NCBI GenBank assembly: GCA_943735955.1
Contig: OX030959.1
Coordinates: forward strand, 7,164,719 to 7,228,718
DNA length: 64,000 nucleotides
Reading direction: 5' to 3'
Source: Piscicola geometra
Taxonomy: Eukaryota; Annelida; Clitellata; Hirudinida; Piscicolidae
A model generated the notes under the pieces. That model worked only from the letters and a program-made list of their open reading frames with translations, was not told the DNA's origin and ran no database searches. The translations under genes were made by a program, and so were the position numbers. Shown here piece after piece: positions 24,201 through 39,200 of this stretch. Position 1 is the first letter of the stretch, and the number at the start of each line of letters is the position of its first letter.

Positions 24201-27200
24201 AAAGGTTTACAGAGCTTTATAAAAAACAAAAAATAATTTATAAAATCCAACTCTTGTATTCAGACTAATCGAATCCACACCGATCCCCTCGCAGCGCATG
24301 AAGATGCACTCGTCTGTCGTGCGGCCCAGAAACATCGCCCATCTCGAACTCGGCCTCGAAGCTGCTTTCCAACTTCTCAACGAGGTTAGAAAAATGGGTT
24401 CATCAGTTGTTGTTGATGCATTGACTTTTTTTCAAGATGTTAAAATGTATTATTATTTTAAAATTATTAATCTAGTTGTGAAAAAGATTTTTCCCTTTAT
24501 TTTATCAGAAATTGTATTTATTTAAAAATGAAACATGTGTTATTTACTCAAGAAAAATTTTAATGATTATTTTGTCTTTTAAGCGTTTTATAAAAGTGTG
24601 AAACACATGCTTATAAGTTCTTTCAACAATTTGCAGCTCTGTGGCACAAAGATGTAGTCGTGGATTAATGAATTGAGATGCATAGATGCAGTAATGAAGA
24701 TGTATTGCTTTGGTATTCAAACTATTCTAATTCTTGTGATTAAAAATTAAGGTTTGACGAAGTTTTTCAATTGGAAGCAATTTTCAACTAAATTAAGAAT
24801 TTATTTCACATGATAGAAAGAGTTGCCCCAATCCTCCTAACTCACCAAAGTTTTCCTATTTCACGAGAAACTAACCGCTTAGTTTAACAACTTGTTTTTC
24901 ACACTATCTTTTATTTTATTTTTTTTATTTTGATGTTTGCGAAATCTGCTTTTACACACTGTTTTTTTATATATTTTTTATAGTCTTTATTGATTACGGT
25001 TTGACAGACGCAGGCCATGTTACATGTTGCATAAGATACAAGATAATGGTAGATAATTATAGGATACTGATGCTAATGATAATGGTTAGAAAAAATACTA
25101 CAAGACAAAGGATATGGTGAATATGGTAATAATTAAGTAGATAAATAAATAATAAGAATCAGAGAGGATAATATAAATATAAATGTAAATTATAGAATGT
25201 GATGTTTAAGAAGACGAGGGAGGAATGTTTTACTTTCAAGCGTAGTATATATAGGGGTATCAAAATTGTGTTTTCTGGCTCTTAAGTTATGAGTAGATTT
25301 TTTAAGGGGGGGGTAAGATATGGTGAATAACGTGGTCCGAGTTAGTGGATATTTTAAAAAATAGTTTAGTGTCTAAAGTGGTAAACATAGAAGTGATAGA
25401 TGGGTAGAGAGAGGGAAGGTAGTTAAGTCTAATGAGTTTATTAATTAGGGACTGGAGTTGCTTAATGTGTGGCTGATTAGCAAAACCAGACCAAGAAGGA
25501 GCTGCATACTTAAGGTGAGAGATGATAAGGGACAGAGGTGATGTCAAAGAGTTTGGCCCCAAAGAGTCCATGGGAACGGATTGTTTTGATGGCATGAAAA
25601 GTTTGAAAGCATTTATTGATAATGTGATTTGTGTGTGGTGAAATGTTAAGGGTGTCAGTGAATGTGATACCTAAGATAGTTAGTTTGTACGTGCGTTGAA
25701 TGGAAGGATGTAAAGCTGGTCGTGTGATGCGTTTATAACTATTGTGGACTATGAGTTCAAATGATTTTTTGAGGTTAAGTGAGAGATTACTGAGCTTGGC
25801 CCACTTAGAGAGGGAGTCAAACTCTGATTGGATGGTGTGGGTGTTAGATGATGGAATAATGAGATAGGTGTCATCAGCGAATTTTAAAATATAATTAGAA
25901 GGGTGATAGGGTTGAAGTGAAAAGGCATTGATTATAAAGGTAGATGGACCAAGAACTGAGCCTTGGACCACTGTATGTTAACAGTCATGAATGCTCGCTC
26001 TAATTTTAAATGCCGAAACTTTCCCATCTTTTTGAAAATTTCATTTTTTAACACTTTATTCTCTCAGACATTTCATTTTTCAAATTCATTTTTCCTTACA
26101 TTTCATTTTTCTTGGAATAGAGAATTTTTTATGTGAAGCAATTTTTCTAATGAAATAAGCTTTTAGATTAAATTGTACGCCAAATTATGACTTTTTAAAA
26201 CTTTTTTTCTTTCAAAAACATATTATATTTTCAACATTTTGTTTTGTTTTTCTTTAATGGCAATGTAATCGCAACGACTTTCTGGAGGGGTTCACGTTTA
26301 ACAGTTTTTAAGAATAAAAAACTTTAAATTTTAATTATTTTGTGTTAAAGTATAAAAATAAAAAAACCCTTATTTGTTTCAACTTTGCTACGTCAAAAGC
26401 TGCAATAAAGTAATCGGTACGATTCGGTTCATAGCTAGTTGACGTCTTTTCATACTAAAAATCAGAGTTTTATGTAAATAGGCGTCAAAATAGACAGTGA
26501 CTTCAAAATATAGATGACTAAATACTGTTTTCATGAATAACTCCTTTTTTGAATTTTTTATTTCATTACATGTTTTTTCTTTCCTTCAACGCCTCCTCAC
26601 ATCAAAAATTTTCTAAGCATTCAAGACAGCTTCACAATACTTTTTCACCTACAACACCTCCCCATACATTCCTATAGCACAGACACACACTCCCTCACAG
26701 ACAGAAGAGGGGGGCTACAGCAGCGGTTGTCACAAAATGATCATTCTGATGACCGATGGAGGCATCGAGGCCACCGAAGACCTCATCAGCAAGTACCAGA
26801 ACCAAAAGGTCCGTCACTTCATGGAGCTAATCGATTTACTAAAAAAATATTATTATTTACAATTTTAAAATAATTATCTTTTTTCCTAAACATTTTAATA
26901 CTTTTTGTAGTATAATATGTTCAATTTAATGTACTAAATGGCATTTTCTATCATTTCGTCAGCTGCTAGCCAATGAAAAGCATTTTATTAACATAACAGT
27001 TTTTTATATAGATATTAAACCTCCAAAAAATTATTTGAATAAATAATTAATTTTCCAATGGTTAATGAATACAATCTTTTGAAATGTTATGCTTTTTTAC
27101 CATTATTATTATTATTATCATTATTGTTGTTTGACCTCGAAAAAGTCTCATTACCTGAATAAATCAACGTCACTCCTTTCAAAAGACTTCATTCCGGCGT

Positions 27201-30200
27201 GATGCTTCTTTTCTTTTGCTCCGAAACTTCGTTGTACACCGTCTGAAGCTCTGAATCTGCATGATGCATGCATTTCAAGCAAACTTAACTTCTAAACGAA
27301 GTTATAAATAAAAGGTTTAATGAAAATGAGCTAAACGTTTTTATTATATATTGGTAGGCACAAACATTGTATAAACCCTAGGAAGATTTTGAGGTCCTTA
27401 AGATCTAAAATATCAACCATATAGACCCCAAGTGGAAGATCATTAGCAAAATCTTCCGAGGGTTAAGCCTGGAAAATTCACAAAGCTTTAAAATGTTAAA
27501 ATGACTTTTATTTATTTTTTACCATCTGATGAAAGCTTGTGCTTCTAAAGAACCTGCTCCTTCATCTTCAATCAAACACATTCTTTCAATCATCTCCATT
27601 TACACTCACTGATTAAATTCACTATTAAATCTACCACGTGACCAGGTTCGAATCTTCTCGTACCTGATTGGTCAGGAGGTCAGCGATTCCCCTTTCGTCA
27701 GAGCACTTGCCTGCCAAAACAGCGGTAAATTCATCAGTTCATATTTCATCGAATTTAGTTTTCAATTTTTTACAATGGTCTTTACGGTGGAAAAAACTCT
27801 TCAGAAAAAGCTTACGATGAAGAGACTGAATAGAGTTTGTATCACTGATGTTTGTATCAGTGATATTCAGTAATTTTGTTTCTAAAACAATAAGTCTTAA
27901 AAGCAGTCTTTTGAACGATTTTATGATACTCATCTGATATTATTATTATTAATAATACTTGTATTATTTGTATTATTATTATTCTTATACAAACACACAC
28001 ATCTTTTGAACAATTAGTCTTTATAACAAACTGTCTTTCAAACAATATACCTGGATGAGTGGCAGTTAGCGCGGCCCAGTCACCATCTGCACCGCTTTGG
28101 CGGATCTGACTCCTTTTTTCTTAGATTTTTGATATTTTAAAGTTATTGTAATTTGTTCGAAGTTTCAGTTTTCAAGTTTATTAGCAATCTTTCTTGAATT
28201 TACTGAAAGAAAAATTTAGGAATTAATTCGGAAATAAATTGTGACGACGAAATCATAGCTCAGGGGTTAATTTAATTTAATTTAAAGATTTCACGTAAAA
28301 TGTCCTCAAGTCAATCTCATCCAAAAGAAAAATAATTTCTTTAGTGATTTCCGAAACTCTTGTTTCCTTATCAGCAGAAAGGATCTCTGAGTAATTTAGA
28401 TTGGCAGCCTACTGGTCCTAAGTGAGATTATGTCTTTTATCAATTTTCTATAAAAAGCAGAATAAAAAAGACCAACAATGGCCTGAGAACAGATTTTTTA
28501 AGCTTTCTTACACAAAAAAGCGCATTTGGTTTTGCCTACTAAAGCGAATATTACATTAGCATCCAAAAGGCTTCTATGTATAGCGGAAAAGTTTGATCTC
28601 TAATTGGCTTCATATATGACAGTAATGCTGAAGGACCTAGGCTTATTGAACAAGGTATCTTGAAAAACAAAAATAATTTTTAAGATTATCTTTGAATTAG
28701 TTTTGTTCTAAACTTAAGTTTCTACATATTGTATAATTGTATAATAAATAAAAACCATTTAAAGTGTCGAAATAACATCGTTTTTTTCTATTCCCTTCAA
28801 AGACATTAAAGCCCTTGTCATGGATTTATCTTTACTATTATTGCATTTTATTGCTCTGAATCGAATCGGTATTTTTTGTCTTTTCATCTCACTTTTGAGT
28901 GTTCTCATCTCATTTGTATGTTCTCATCTCATTTGTATGTTTTCCTCGTTACTTTGTGTGTTTTCATTTGGAGGCTCTCCACAAGCACACATCAAATTAT
29001 CCCTACAGGCACTTTCTACAAAATAGCTGGCTTTGCAGACGTTCACGAGTACGCCCAGGTACTTTTCATTCATATCCTTTGTTATTAACTGAGGAATCAT
29101 TATATTGAATATTTATTTTTTCATATATTCTTCATCTGGTTTATATAATATCTTATGATTTTATTCGAGTTTTGTGTCTTTACTTGGTTTTATCAATAAA
29201 AAAACCGCAAAGAACTTAGATTCTTTCAACTTTATCAATTTTCAATTTTCTCAACGATTTTTTTATGATACAACAAATATTTAATGCAATAGAATGTAAG
29301 TTTATTGACTTTTTTTATGAAAAGTGGCATGAAAAATGGACGCAAAACCTATGATATCGAAAGCTGTTAATGATCTATGGAAAACTGAATAGTGTGAAAA
29401 TCCATTTAAAATGAAGTAGGATTAAATCAAAGAAGGAGAAACTAAAAGAGGTGGGCTTGGAGAGATTAAATAATCGAAAAACTACGCCTATGCAAAATTT
29501 CGTCAAAGACTAAGGGTACTTTGGGAACGATTGAGCAGTTTCAAATGTCTTTTTATGAACGAAAAGGTTTTAGTCAAAGATTTTTAAAAAATAAAAAGAT
29601 TCGGCAAAAACGATTATAGCAGCATTGAAGGATCAGATTGTCAACTAAATCAGAAATTTATCTTAGTGATTTAGTTTGGATTTTCAAAAAATGTCTCAAA
29701 CGACAATTCCCCTCAACTTCAATTTCATAATTGGGATTATTTTTTTCGATATAGCTATAGAATTAGCGGCAGTTAGACATAAAAATTACACGATAAGAAA
29801 AAAATGAAAATTAGGTTATTTCTTTTATCTTTTTTATAGTAGAATTTTTTCACAATATAAGCTTCAATTATGCAAGAGCAGAATGTTTGTTGGTTATAAT
29901 ACATGGAGCTAACGAGTGCATTGGTGAGCAGGTACAAGTAACTTCATAGTTTCCATGACCGGTATTAGTATTTCCCGCATAATGGAGCTTCTGAGATCAT
30001 AATAAAATTCTTCTAATAAAATGACGTATATGGATCATTTCTATAAAATTTAAAAATTGCGGGGAAAAATCAGAAAAAACAATTAGACACAATAAATTTT
30101 TAACGATGAAACTCTTGTATCCTAAGAATAAGTTTAACTTAAATAAAAAGTTTAAAATTTTTTAATGCATTCAAGCGTGTCTCATAAATGAGGTTCTCAA

Positions 30201-33200
30201 AACTGGAAAAATACGAAAAATTGGCAAAACTTGGCACAACTGATAAAGACGACAAAGATGGTTTTTACATATTCTATTGTTATTTATTTAAATTCATATT
30301 TTCATAGTTATTTCATTTTTCCAGGACTACATCAACGTCTTGAGCGAGCCGATGGTGCTCAACAAGGCAGAGAGGTACGCCTGGACCGGCGTTTACCAAG
30401 ACATCGTCGACCCGGTAAGAACCCTGGCTGGTGTTTGGTTTAGAGCGGAGAGGTATGGCATTCTTTGGACTCTTTTAACTGATTGGCTTTAAAATATTGT
30501 TGGCTTAAAGAAAATTAGTGCATATTATTTATAATTAGAAAACTAATCAAGTTAACTTTGAAAGATCGGAAGGGCTTAATTCAAGATAAAACAAGCATTA
30601 TTCGGTCCATGGGTTGATTTAGTGATTAAAACGAGTGTCGTTGGTCCGAATGTCATGTGTTCGATTCTAAGCACCATAAGCGAAGGATTTAACAAAATTA
30701 AATGGGCGCTTACCTTAAGCCTAAAGATAAGCGCTATTCATGGATTTATCCAGAGTTTTTCCAAGAATTGCGTGCTTCGTTGCGTATTGACCACACAAAA
30801 GAATGCAAACATTGACGAAGACAAATGACGCCTCGTCTGATAAACTCATTTGCCATGGCTACTCTCAGCTCCTGCTTTGTTGCCAGGCTTTGTCACCTTT
30901 TAATTAAATCAATCTCGAGAAAGTTACCGCCGTCAGTCTCAATTTCCGTGGTTTGCACACTGCATATACAACACTTTTTTGAGTTTATACTCGAAATTCA
31001 GTGAATTAAGCCATGAAACTGTGTAAGTTTTGAACAAGTTTGCTTCTCATGCATTGTGGAGAAGGTTGATGATATTGTTTGGAATGATTATCAATTAATG
31101 AGATTCATTCAAATTAATTTTTCTTTTACCGACATTAATTAATTTTGTAAAGTACATAAAACAAAAGCCAGTGTAGTTCATAAAACACACTCCAAATCTT
31201 CTAATCCTTTACGTTTTATAGCTGCAATACAACAGCAAAGCCTTTCAATATGGCGTCTTGACTTTTTCATGATTCAGCTCTTTGAATTCGTGCTAATGCA
31301 TTTGCTATGTTTTTTGGTTATTTTTAATATTAAAAAATACTTTGTCGTTTGCTGCTCAGGGCTTCGGCTTGGTGCTGACGCTGTCCCGGCCAGTTTACGA
31401 CCTCAAGAACGACTCGGTTTGTTGGCTTTGTTTATAATAGAGTTCCAATTCATCATCAATTTCAGTTTTGAACATTTTATAAGCATTTATAAATGATTAT
31501 GTTTTCATGTTAAAACTTGTTTTTGGAAAAATTCATTAGTTTTTATTTTAAACTTTGAGTTTTTTATATTTTTTCCTATATTTTTTATATGCATTAAAAT
31601 ATCACATTTATTTTTCCAAATAATTTATGTGTTTACAGCAATTCAATCCACTTAACCATTAGTTCCTTAATGTTTCGATCCAAATTACTTTATCTTGTCA
31701 GAATGTTATTTAGCATCAAATGATCACATATATTTTGTTGGTTTTAATTATTTACTACTAATTGTTCATTATTTTCTCATATTTTTTCGTTTAATGAATG
31801 AAGCTAAAACAGGCAATCCAACCATTAGACAACAAAAATTATTTTCGCGTTTTTTGATTGATTTCTTTATAATCATTTTCGGAAACTATTTTCAACCAAA
31901 ACATTTTAGTATACATTTATAAAAAAATTAAATCTTGCAAACTTTAAACATTTTTTAACCCAAGATTGACATAACAAATTAATGATAATAGGAGGATTCG
32001 AAACTATTTATTTTTTCATTTTCAGTAATAATTTTCTCACTGAAGTTGCAAAATGTTAATTTATGTTTTTTAAATATGAATTTTTGTTGTCAATCAAAAC
32101 TATAAAATCGTTTTTAATCGAGCTGCTCCACGATTATTTTTTTAATCGCCGTTAATTATATTTTAACGCAATGTTTTTAGCATATTTGACATTAGTAGAA
32201 AATAGTATAAAAATAAAATGTTTTTAAAAAAAATTTGTAAACATTTTTTTATAAAAGTAATTCACATTTTAAAGAAAGAAAAAAATCCATAAATGATAAA
32301 AAATGCAATTGTCACACATCCTTTTTGAGCCAGTACTCAAACAAACAAGTTTTTCAACATCAGTTGGATCTGAAGAAGCTCTTTTCTTGCTAACTATGTG
32401 TCCTGACAAGCTGAATAGACGTTCACATGGAACTGTACTTGCAGAAGATGACAAGTACTTTCTTGCCAGTTTCGCAAGAGCCGGATATGCTTCTTCGAAC
32501 TGTTGCCACCAAACAAGAGGACAGCTCTCAAGGCATACCTCAGATTCTGTTCTAAAACGTTTAACGATTGACTTTTTTGAAGTTTTTTTTCCTTTTAATA
32601 GTTTTTTTAACTCTTTCATTTTTTTTAATATTTTCAATTTTTAAATCGAGGTCTTATGATGTGGCAATTCTTAACCATTGGATATTCTGTTTAATAATTT
32701 TCTGCTCCAATTCGGAAAGAAACTTTGTGTGTGAAACGAATAACACAAGTTGGATCATCTTCTGAAATGCATATTTCTTGTTTAAAGTGACAAATAATGA
32801 CGAACATTATTATAGAGGAGTATAACCAGAACGAGCTTCCAGGCCACTTAGACTGCATATTTTTATTTGCGCCTCTGGGCTACTAGGGCATTGGTTGCAC
32901 TCGAACCTAGGATCTTTTATTATTTGTCAAGCCGAGAGTCGTTATTGACTCGGTTACTCGTTCAGAAAATTGAAAGTAACACTATTGAACATTTAAAAAA
33001 AATTTCACCCTGCTGCAAATCTATAAGAAATTAGAAGTTTTTTGATGAAATGCAATTTTCCCATTCGTTGGTTGACAGTAAAGTAGGGAAGTGTTTGTGT
33101 TCGCTTACTGACAATGTAATCAACACAGCAAAAAACAGTTCAATTTGGATAGGTTTAAATAAATTATAAGTTTTAAAAGCGTTAAGTTTTTAAAAATTCG

Positions 33201-36200
33201 TTAAAATATTTAACGGCGTTAAAAAATTTAACGACCGTTAATCTTTTTTTAAAATTATTTGTTTAAAAAAATTCTGTTTCATAAAAAAAATGAAAGCAAA
33301 ACTAAATTGCTTTTTAAAGCTCTAAAAACTGGAATGGTAAACAAATCTGCTTCACGTTTGGGCTTGCTAGTCTAGAAAGAATCTCATATTTTTCGGTTTT
33401 AGAACTTTTTTAGAGCCTTTTTCACGCATTGTAAAAAATAGTTATAAAAAAATCTATGTTTTCAGACAGAAGACAGAAGGCTACTGGGCGTGGTGGGCAC
33501 AGACCTGCCGCTGGATACCATCTTTGACATTTTGGACACCCAAAAGGTCAGTTCAAATTAGGATCTTAATTTAGTTTCAAATAGCTTTGATTGTTCCTTG
33601 GTATAATTGAAGTCATTTATCTACTCTTGTTCACCACTACGTGAATCAATTTATCTTTATAAAGGTTCTCAGTAATTAATCAACTTTTGCATAAAGCTAT
33701 GTGTTCATGAAGAAATTGTGCATGACCCGTTGCTTCTGTGGTGTTTTTCAAAGGAATTATAAATGACAACTTGCAGAAAAATAGATGATAAAAATTCACA
33801 TTAAAAAAAAGAGGTATGTAAAATTTTTATTATAATTAAACTAGTACACTAGCGCACATAAAAGCGTGTTATTTAAGTGTTGGAAAAGTGGAAGTATCCT
33901 TCTTGAAAGATGCTTGAAACATTAATAGAGCTTCCACAATGCAAAGTAGCCGAGAGCACTTCCATTTCATTCTGAGTCACCAAAGTCTTTGTGGCAATGC
34001 GCTCTTAACGACCCATTTGCGCCATAAAATAACATTATTACTGCCACAATATTTTGTTAAACGGCAAAAATTGGTTCAAAACATTGTAGTAACTTCTATT
34101 CTCAGTAATTTTCTGTAGGCAGTAATTTCTAATGTGTAATATCTTCCTATTTTCAGTTACTAAATATTTCAAGTTATTAAATATTTTTTGTTTTCAAAAT
34201 CTCGTGTTTCCTCTTTCTGAATTATTAAAAACAAAAACACTTTTCTATGATCTGCACATCAAAAGAACTTTAACACTTTTTTTGAAAATAACATTAGCAG
34301 CTTCAGTTTCAAAGCCATTGGAACTCACGTTCAATATATAATTCAATCTTTCAACAACATAAAATGCGGAGTTTGAATCATAATTTATACTAATTTTACA
34401 ATAAAAAAGTATCTAATCGCAAGCATTATTTGAAGATCGGCGTGAACAGCTACTGGTTTTCCATCACAGAAAATGGTTTCACCCTCTTCCACCCCAACCT
34501 TCCACGACAGGTTCAATATTGTTTTGATTCATTCATCATTTTCGACAAGCGCATGTTCATACCACATGTTTCGAAAGCCTCTGAGTCTATAAGCGCTTTC
34601 TTAGCTGACATAAGTCAAACGGATTAATTTTCAGTTTTACTTTAAAACCTGATTGGGATTGGGTTGTTGAATAAAAAACATTGAGGGGAATGAGAGATTG
34701 ATGATAGGGCTTTGTGGAGAAAAGATGCTGAGTGAGGCTGCATTCACAATGGATGAGTGAATAGAAAAAGATTTGGAGGTTTGAGAAGCACACTTAGTTT
34801 TTTGTCCCTTTACAAACTCCTGAGTCACCAAATAGCTCTTCTTTGTTTTTTTCACCCACATTCAATGATATTCAAAATATGTCCCTTTTTTACCATGAAA
34901 ATAGTTTTAAAAAGAAAGAAAGTTTTTTTAGAGTTTAAATAAAACTATGAACGAGATTTATTCAGAGTTGAAACAAAAATATTCAGAATTAAGAAAAACT
35001 ATAAGAGTGGAAAAACTATAAAAAAGACTTATTTAGAATGGAAAAAACTGTAAAAGAGACTTATTTAGAATGAAAAAACTGTAAAAGAGACTTATTTAGA
35101 ATGAAAACGACAATAAACGGTAAAAATTCAGAATTTTGCATGAGAAAGCGCAGTTTGGATTGGCACACGCGGGAGATCATCCTTGCTGTCGAAAGAGTTC
35201 AAATTAAAGGAAAAGAAACTCGGATAAATGCAATGTTAAAAAGTAAAAACCTAAGATAAAGTTATTAAACATTTGGTAAAAAACCAATTAATAATTATTT
35301 CGAATTTTAATATAATGTTTTTATTATTTTCAAGTTGATTGTTCGATCGAACTAATGCGCACATTACAGGTAAGCATCCAACCAACAATAAACCACCACA
35401 CCCCCCAGAACCTTGGCTCTGTCTTCTCCGTGGACCTTTCCTACATGGAAGTGCTTGATGTGGAGAACATTGTGAGTGGTGGATGAGAAGATGAATGAAT
35501 TGCAAGATGAGTGGATGGATGGAATCGTGGATGAGTGAATCGATTAAATATGGAAAGAGGGATATGATATCATTCCGGCTCAAATGCAGTTACGTGCCCA
35601 ATAAAGTTTGTCTGAGCGAGGAAGGGCATTTGAGCACATGTATGCAATGATCAAATATTTGCTTTATTCTTTATAGTTTCAACCTTTAAAATGTTGTTTT
35701 GTGTGCGAAATGTATCAAGGCATTTGGTTATTTGACAAAATGCTTAAACAATGTTTTTAAAGAAAAAACAATTAATGGCTATAACATAAAATAGTATAAT
35801 AGGAATGGAATTCTGTTTGTTTTAGTGGGTCCTTAAAGCAAATTATTCTGTAAGCCCAAAAAAGAATAAATACAAACATGCCGCAAAAATTCTTTCCATT
35901 TCGAGTGCAAACTTAAATATTGTTTCTTAAAAACCATTGCTCTTAAAAGAATGAAGTTTCAAAATTTTCAATCTAAAATGCTTTTTAAACTTGTAGTACT
36001 ACTTGAATATTCGTACTAAGAAATCCATAGAGTTGTCTATAGCGGGAAAATGTTTGCGCTGTCATTCAACGGGATTTTAATTTTGTAAATCGTTTTCTAG
36101 CGGTCTTTCGATTGCACTACAGACCCATTACAGCAAAATATTCTCCCTTTCAGCTCACTTCCAGCATGATGCAAGGAGAAACTGAAGTCCTCAACCTCGC

Positions 36201-39200
36201 CACTCTCAGCATTCTCAACCATAAGGTCTCTTTTCATGAACGTTTATTTAACTTTTATTCATGCTTGAGATAGATGCATCGAGTCGAAAACAACAAAATG
36301 ACTTTTCAGATGTTAAATTATGATTGCTTATCATAAAAATGCTTCTTCTTTTTCCAGAGAGCTCTGGTTCTGAACAGCTCTTTCTATTTCTCTGCCATCG
36401 ACAACACACCCTTCATGTGAGACTATGAATCTTTGAGAAATAAGAATTTTAAAAAACATCTATCTCATGATTGTCAATTTAATTCAGCTTCTGAAAATTA
36501 TTTATTGATGAGATAGAACTTTGAAAACGTGTGTATTTTCTATTACTGATGTTGTATATTGGTATTTTATAGTTAACACGAACTTTTATTGACTTAAACG
36601 CTTGGTTAAGACATGAAAAAGAAAAATAAGATTTCTTAATTAATAGAAATCGTTTCAAAGTATTATTTTATCATCAACCGTTTTCAAGTTTTCTTACTAA
36701 TTAATTATTATTTTCCACATTTTCATTATTTTGAAATTTTTTTTAACATTTTAAATCCACTAATACCCGCTAACTTGGGATGCATTATCCCATCGAAGCT
36801 CTAAATAGTCTCAAATTAAATGCATCACAGAAATAAATGCAATTAAAACCATAGTTACTGGTTAATTTTTTTCGGCCCATATTAAACATCTCTCTCACTA
36901 CCCCAGCCTTGGCCTCTCTCTCCCTTCGGCATACGACCAACACTTGGTGGAAAGCAAGAAGAGTGTTCTTTCACAATTTGGTGCGTTTTGGAGTTTCATA
37001 AATATTTATAAAAATAGGCACACAAAAAATTCAAGAAATTTTCTTTCGAAATAGGCATTTATTAGTTTGTTTATCTATTGACCACAGTCCATATACTCTG
37101 ACAAACTTGAATTGGTTTTGCAAGAATGTTTCAGTTTATTCGATATTTTTTCTGAAAATAGCTTTTTGCAAAGAGTTCAATCTAATTTATAAAAAATTGA
37201 AAAATATTTTTTTCAACTTAGTAAGTTAATATTTATGAAAATTTAAATACATTTTTCAAGTATAATTTTTTTATAGAATATTTATAGCAACTTGAACTGA
37301 CGGTTTTTCTAAAGCACGACCAATTTTCAAAGATTACATGTGGATGCAGGGAACTTATTACTGGAAATGAAGCTTCAGAATTTAAAAAAATGAATTATCA
37401 ACAATTCATTATTGAACTCATTGCTGATGAAAAAGGCTTTACGAAATGTTTAAAAAACGTAATTAATTTTGTTCTACCTTAGTTTCATGAAAGAAACTGG
37501 CTTTTGCACGACACATGTTTCAACAATAAACAGTTCTAGTCCACTTCCTTAGACCTTCCCCTTTACGACAACCCTGAATCTCTATGACAATTATTATACT
37601 GATTCCCTTTATTACTCTCAGTTCTTTCGAAAAACAAGCCGCCCTCTCAGGCGCTTTTATTTGTAGAAATATGACATCTAAACAGCATTGTCGATTTTGA
37701 GTTTTTGAAATAGTATAACATAATAAAAATCTAAGTGCTTCTCATTTTGTGCAATTTTATGCAAGACCTTCGTTTATTTGGCAATTTTATGAATATAAGG
37801 ATACTATCAAAGCTTCTCAAAGTATTTCACAAAATTGAATTTGTCAGTTTCTTTCTCTGAGACGTAGATTTTCCGTTAAGCAGTACACGAGGTCAACTGT
37901 TTCTTGAGGTTGATTGCATCAAAATATTTCAAAGCGTTTTTGTTGGAATTGCTTTGAGAAATTTGTGAAAATTATAAATATTAACTTTTCTAAAAAAATT
38001 CCCATGTTTTAAGCGATATAAATTTTTCAATATTTCTTTTGAAAACATTTCTGAGATTTATAGTCTTTTCCAAATATTTATAAATTCAAATTTCTTATCT
38101 TTTAAGCAGCAATTTTTCAAGTAATTCAATTTTTTTTGAATTTTTTAATAAATTGTAGTAGTTTATTCATATGTAGACTTTGATTGAATTCAAAAGCAAA
38201 CATTTGCAGACATTCTTGACTTCCAGACGAGTGACTTCACAATTGCAAAGTGGTGAGTTAGCTTTAAATTTCTTTTCAACTCTCAAGCTTCCGAAGAAAT
38301 AAACCGTCATTTAAACTTTTTGTTTGATTTATCATCAAAAAGAAATTTTAATAAGTTTTTTATGGTTTTAAAATATATTTTTAAAGAATAATACTCGCAA
38401 GTTTTATTTTGTAGCATTTTATTGTCAAACTTTAGGATTTATGTCTTTTTGAGCAGGGTTTGGTAATTATGATCTTAAATATTGAGTGTGAAAATAAGCT
38501 TAAAATTATTTTAGCCAAAGTTTAAAAAAAAGTAAATTTAAAATTTTCTTTTAGGATTTACAAACTCGACGTGTTGTCGATTATACTTGCAGAAGAGTTT
38601 TTTTTTTTTTATACATTTTTACATATTTGAAATTTTCGATGATCTTTTAGTCTTCTATATTCTTTTCTTTGATGCTTGCAATTTCTTTTTTCTGCTGGCA
38701 CTTTTAAATGAAGCTTGAACCTTCTTTAAAAAACAAAGAAGCAGATTGAACTATCTGCAAGTCATGTTTACTATATTTAAAACAAATTCTTTTTTCGTAG
38801 TTCGAGTGATAAATTCCTTTTTAGTGCCGTTTTCATCTCTTATTAATGTGCCTCAAGAGAATTTATTTTTCAACTTTTTTCTCTAAAAGAAACTTTAAAT
38901 TAACAAATATTTCATGTTCTTTTAGAATCATTTTCGCACTAACGAACCTCGTTTGCATACCTCAAACACCACCAGAGGCTTGTATATCGCTGCCATGAAT
39001 AAATAAAGAAATACTTCGAGCTATTCCCCTGTGTGATTGCACCAACATATTCAGACTATTTGTCTCACATGCTCTGTATTCACACTAACCTTGTTTATCT
39101 ATTGCACTCAATCCTCCTCAACCCTGTGAAAACATTTGAAATTCAAAGTTTGAATGAGTGATTTTGAAGGGGTGTTGTTCAAATGAGTCACAGATGTGTC

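Larger units (their letters stand above)
20975..27724 (+). other. alpha2/delta exons 9-14: VWA domain
   Basis: Exon 9 carries KDVVFLLDISGSMKG, whose D-x-S-x-S is the metal-ion-dependent adhesion site needed for channel trafficking. Exons 10-12 continue the alternating beta/alpha pattern (LLDTLTHNDYFNILTYSDEV, NGTLVQA, LELGLEAAFQLLNE). Exon 13 carries MIILMTDGG, whose Asp completes the metal site, and exon 14 VRIFSYLIGQEVSDSPFVRA with ALACQNSG. All coordinating residues expected for an active MIDAS are present. Confidence 0.9.

Noticed and set aside
25302..25971. Intact gene on the minus strand inside alpha2/delta
   Set aside because: Reverse-transcriptase pieces are frameshifted and lack a 5' part; it is a dead LINE fragment.
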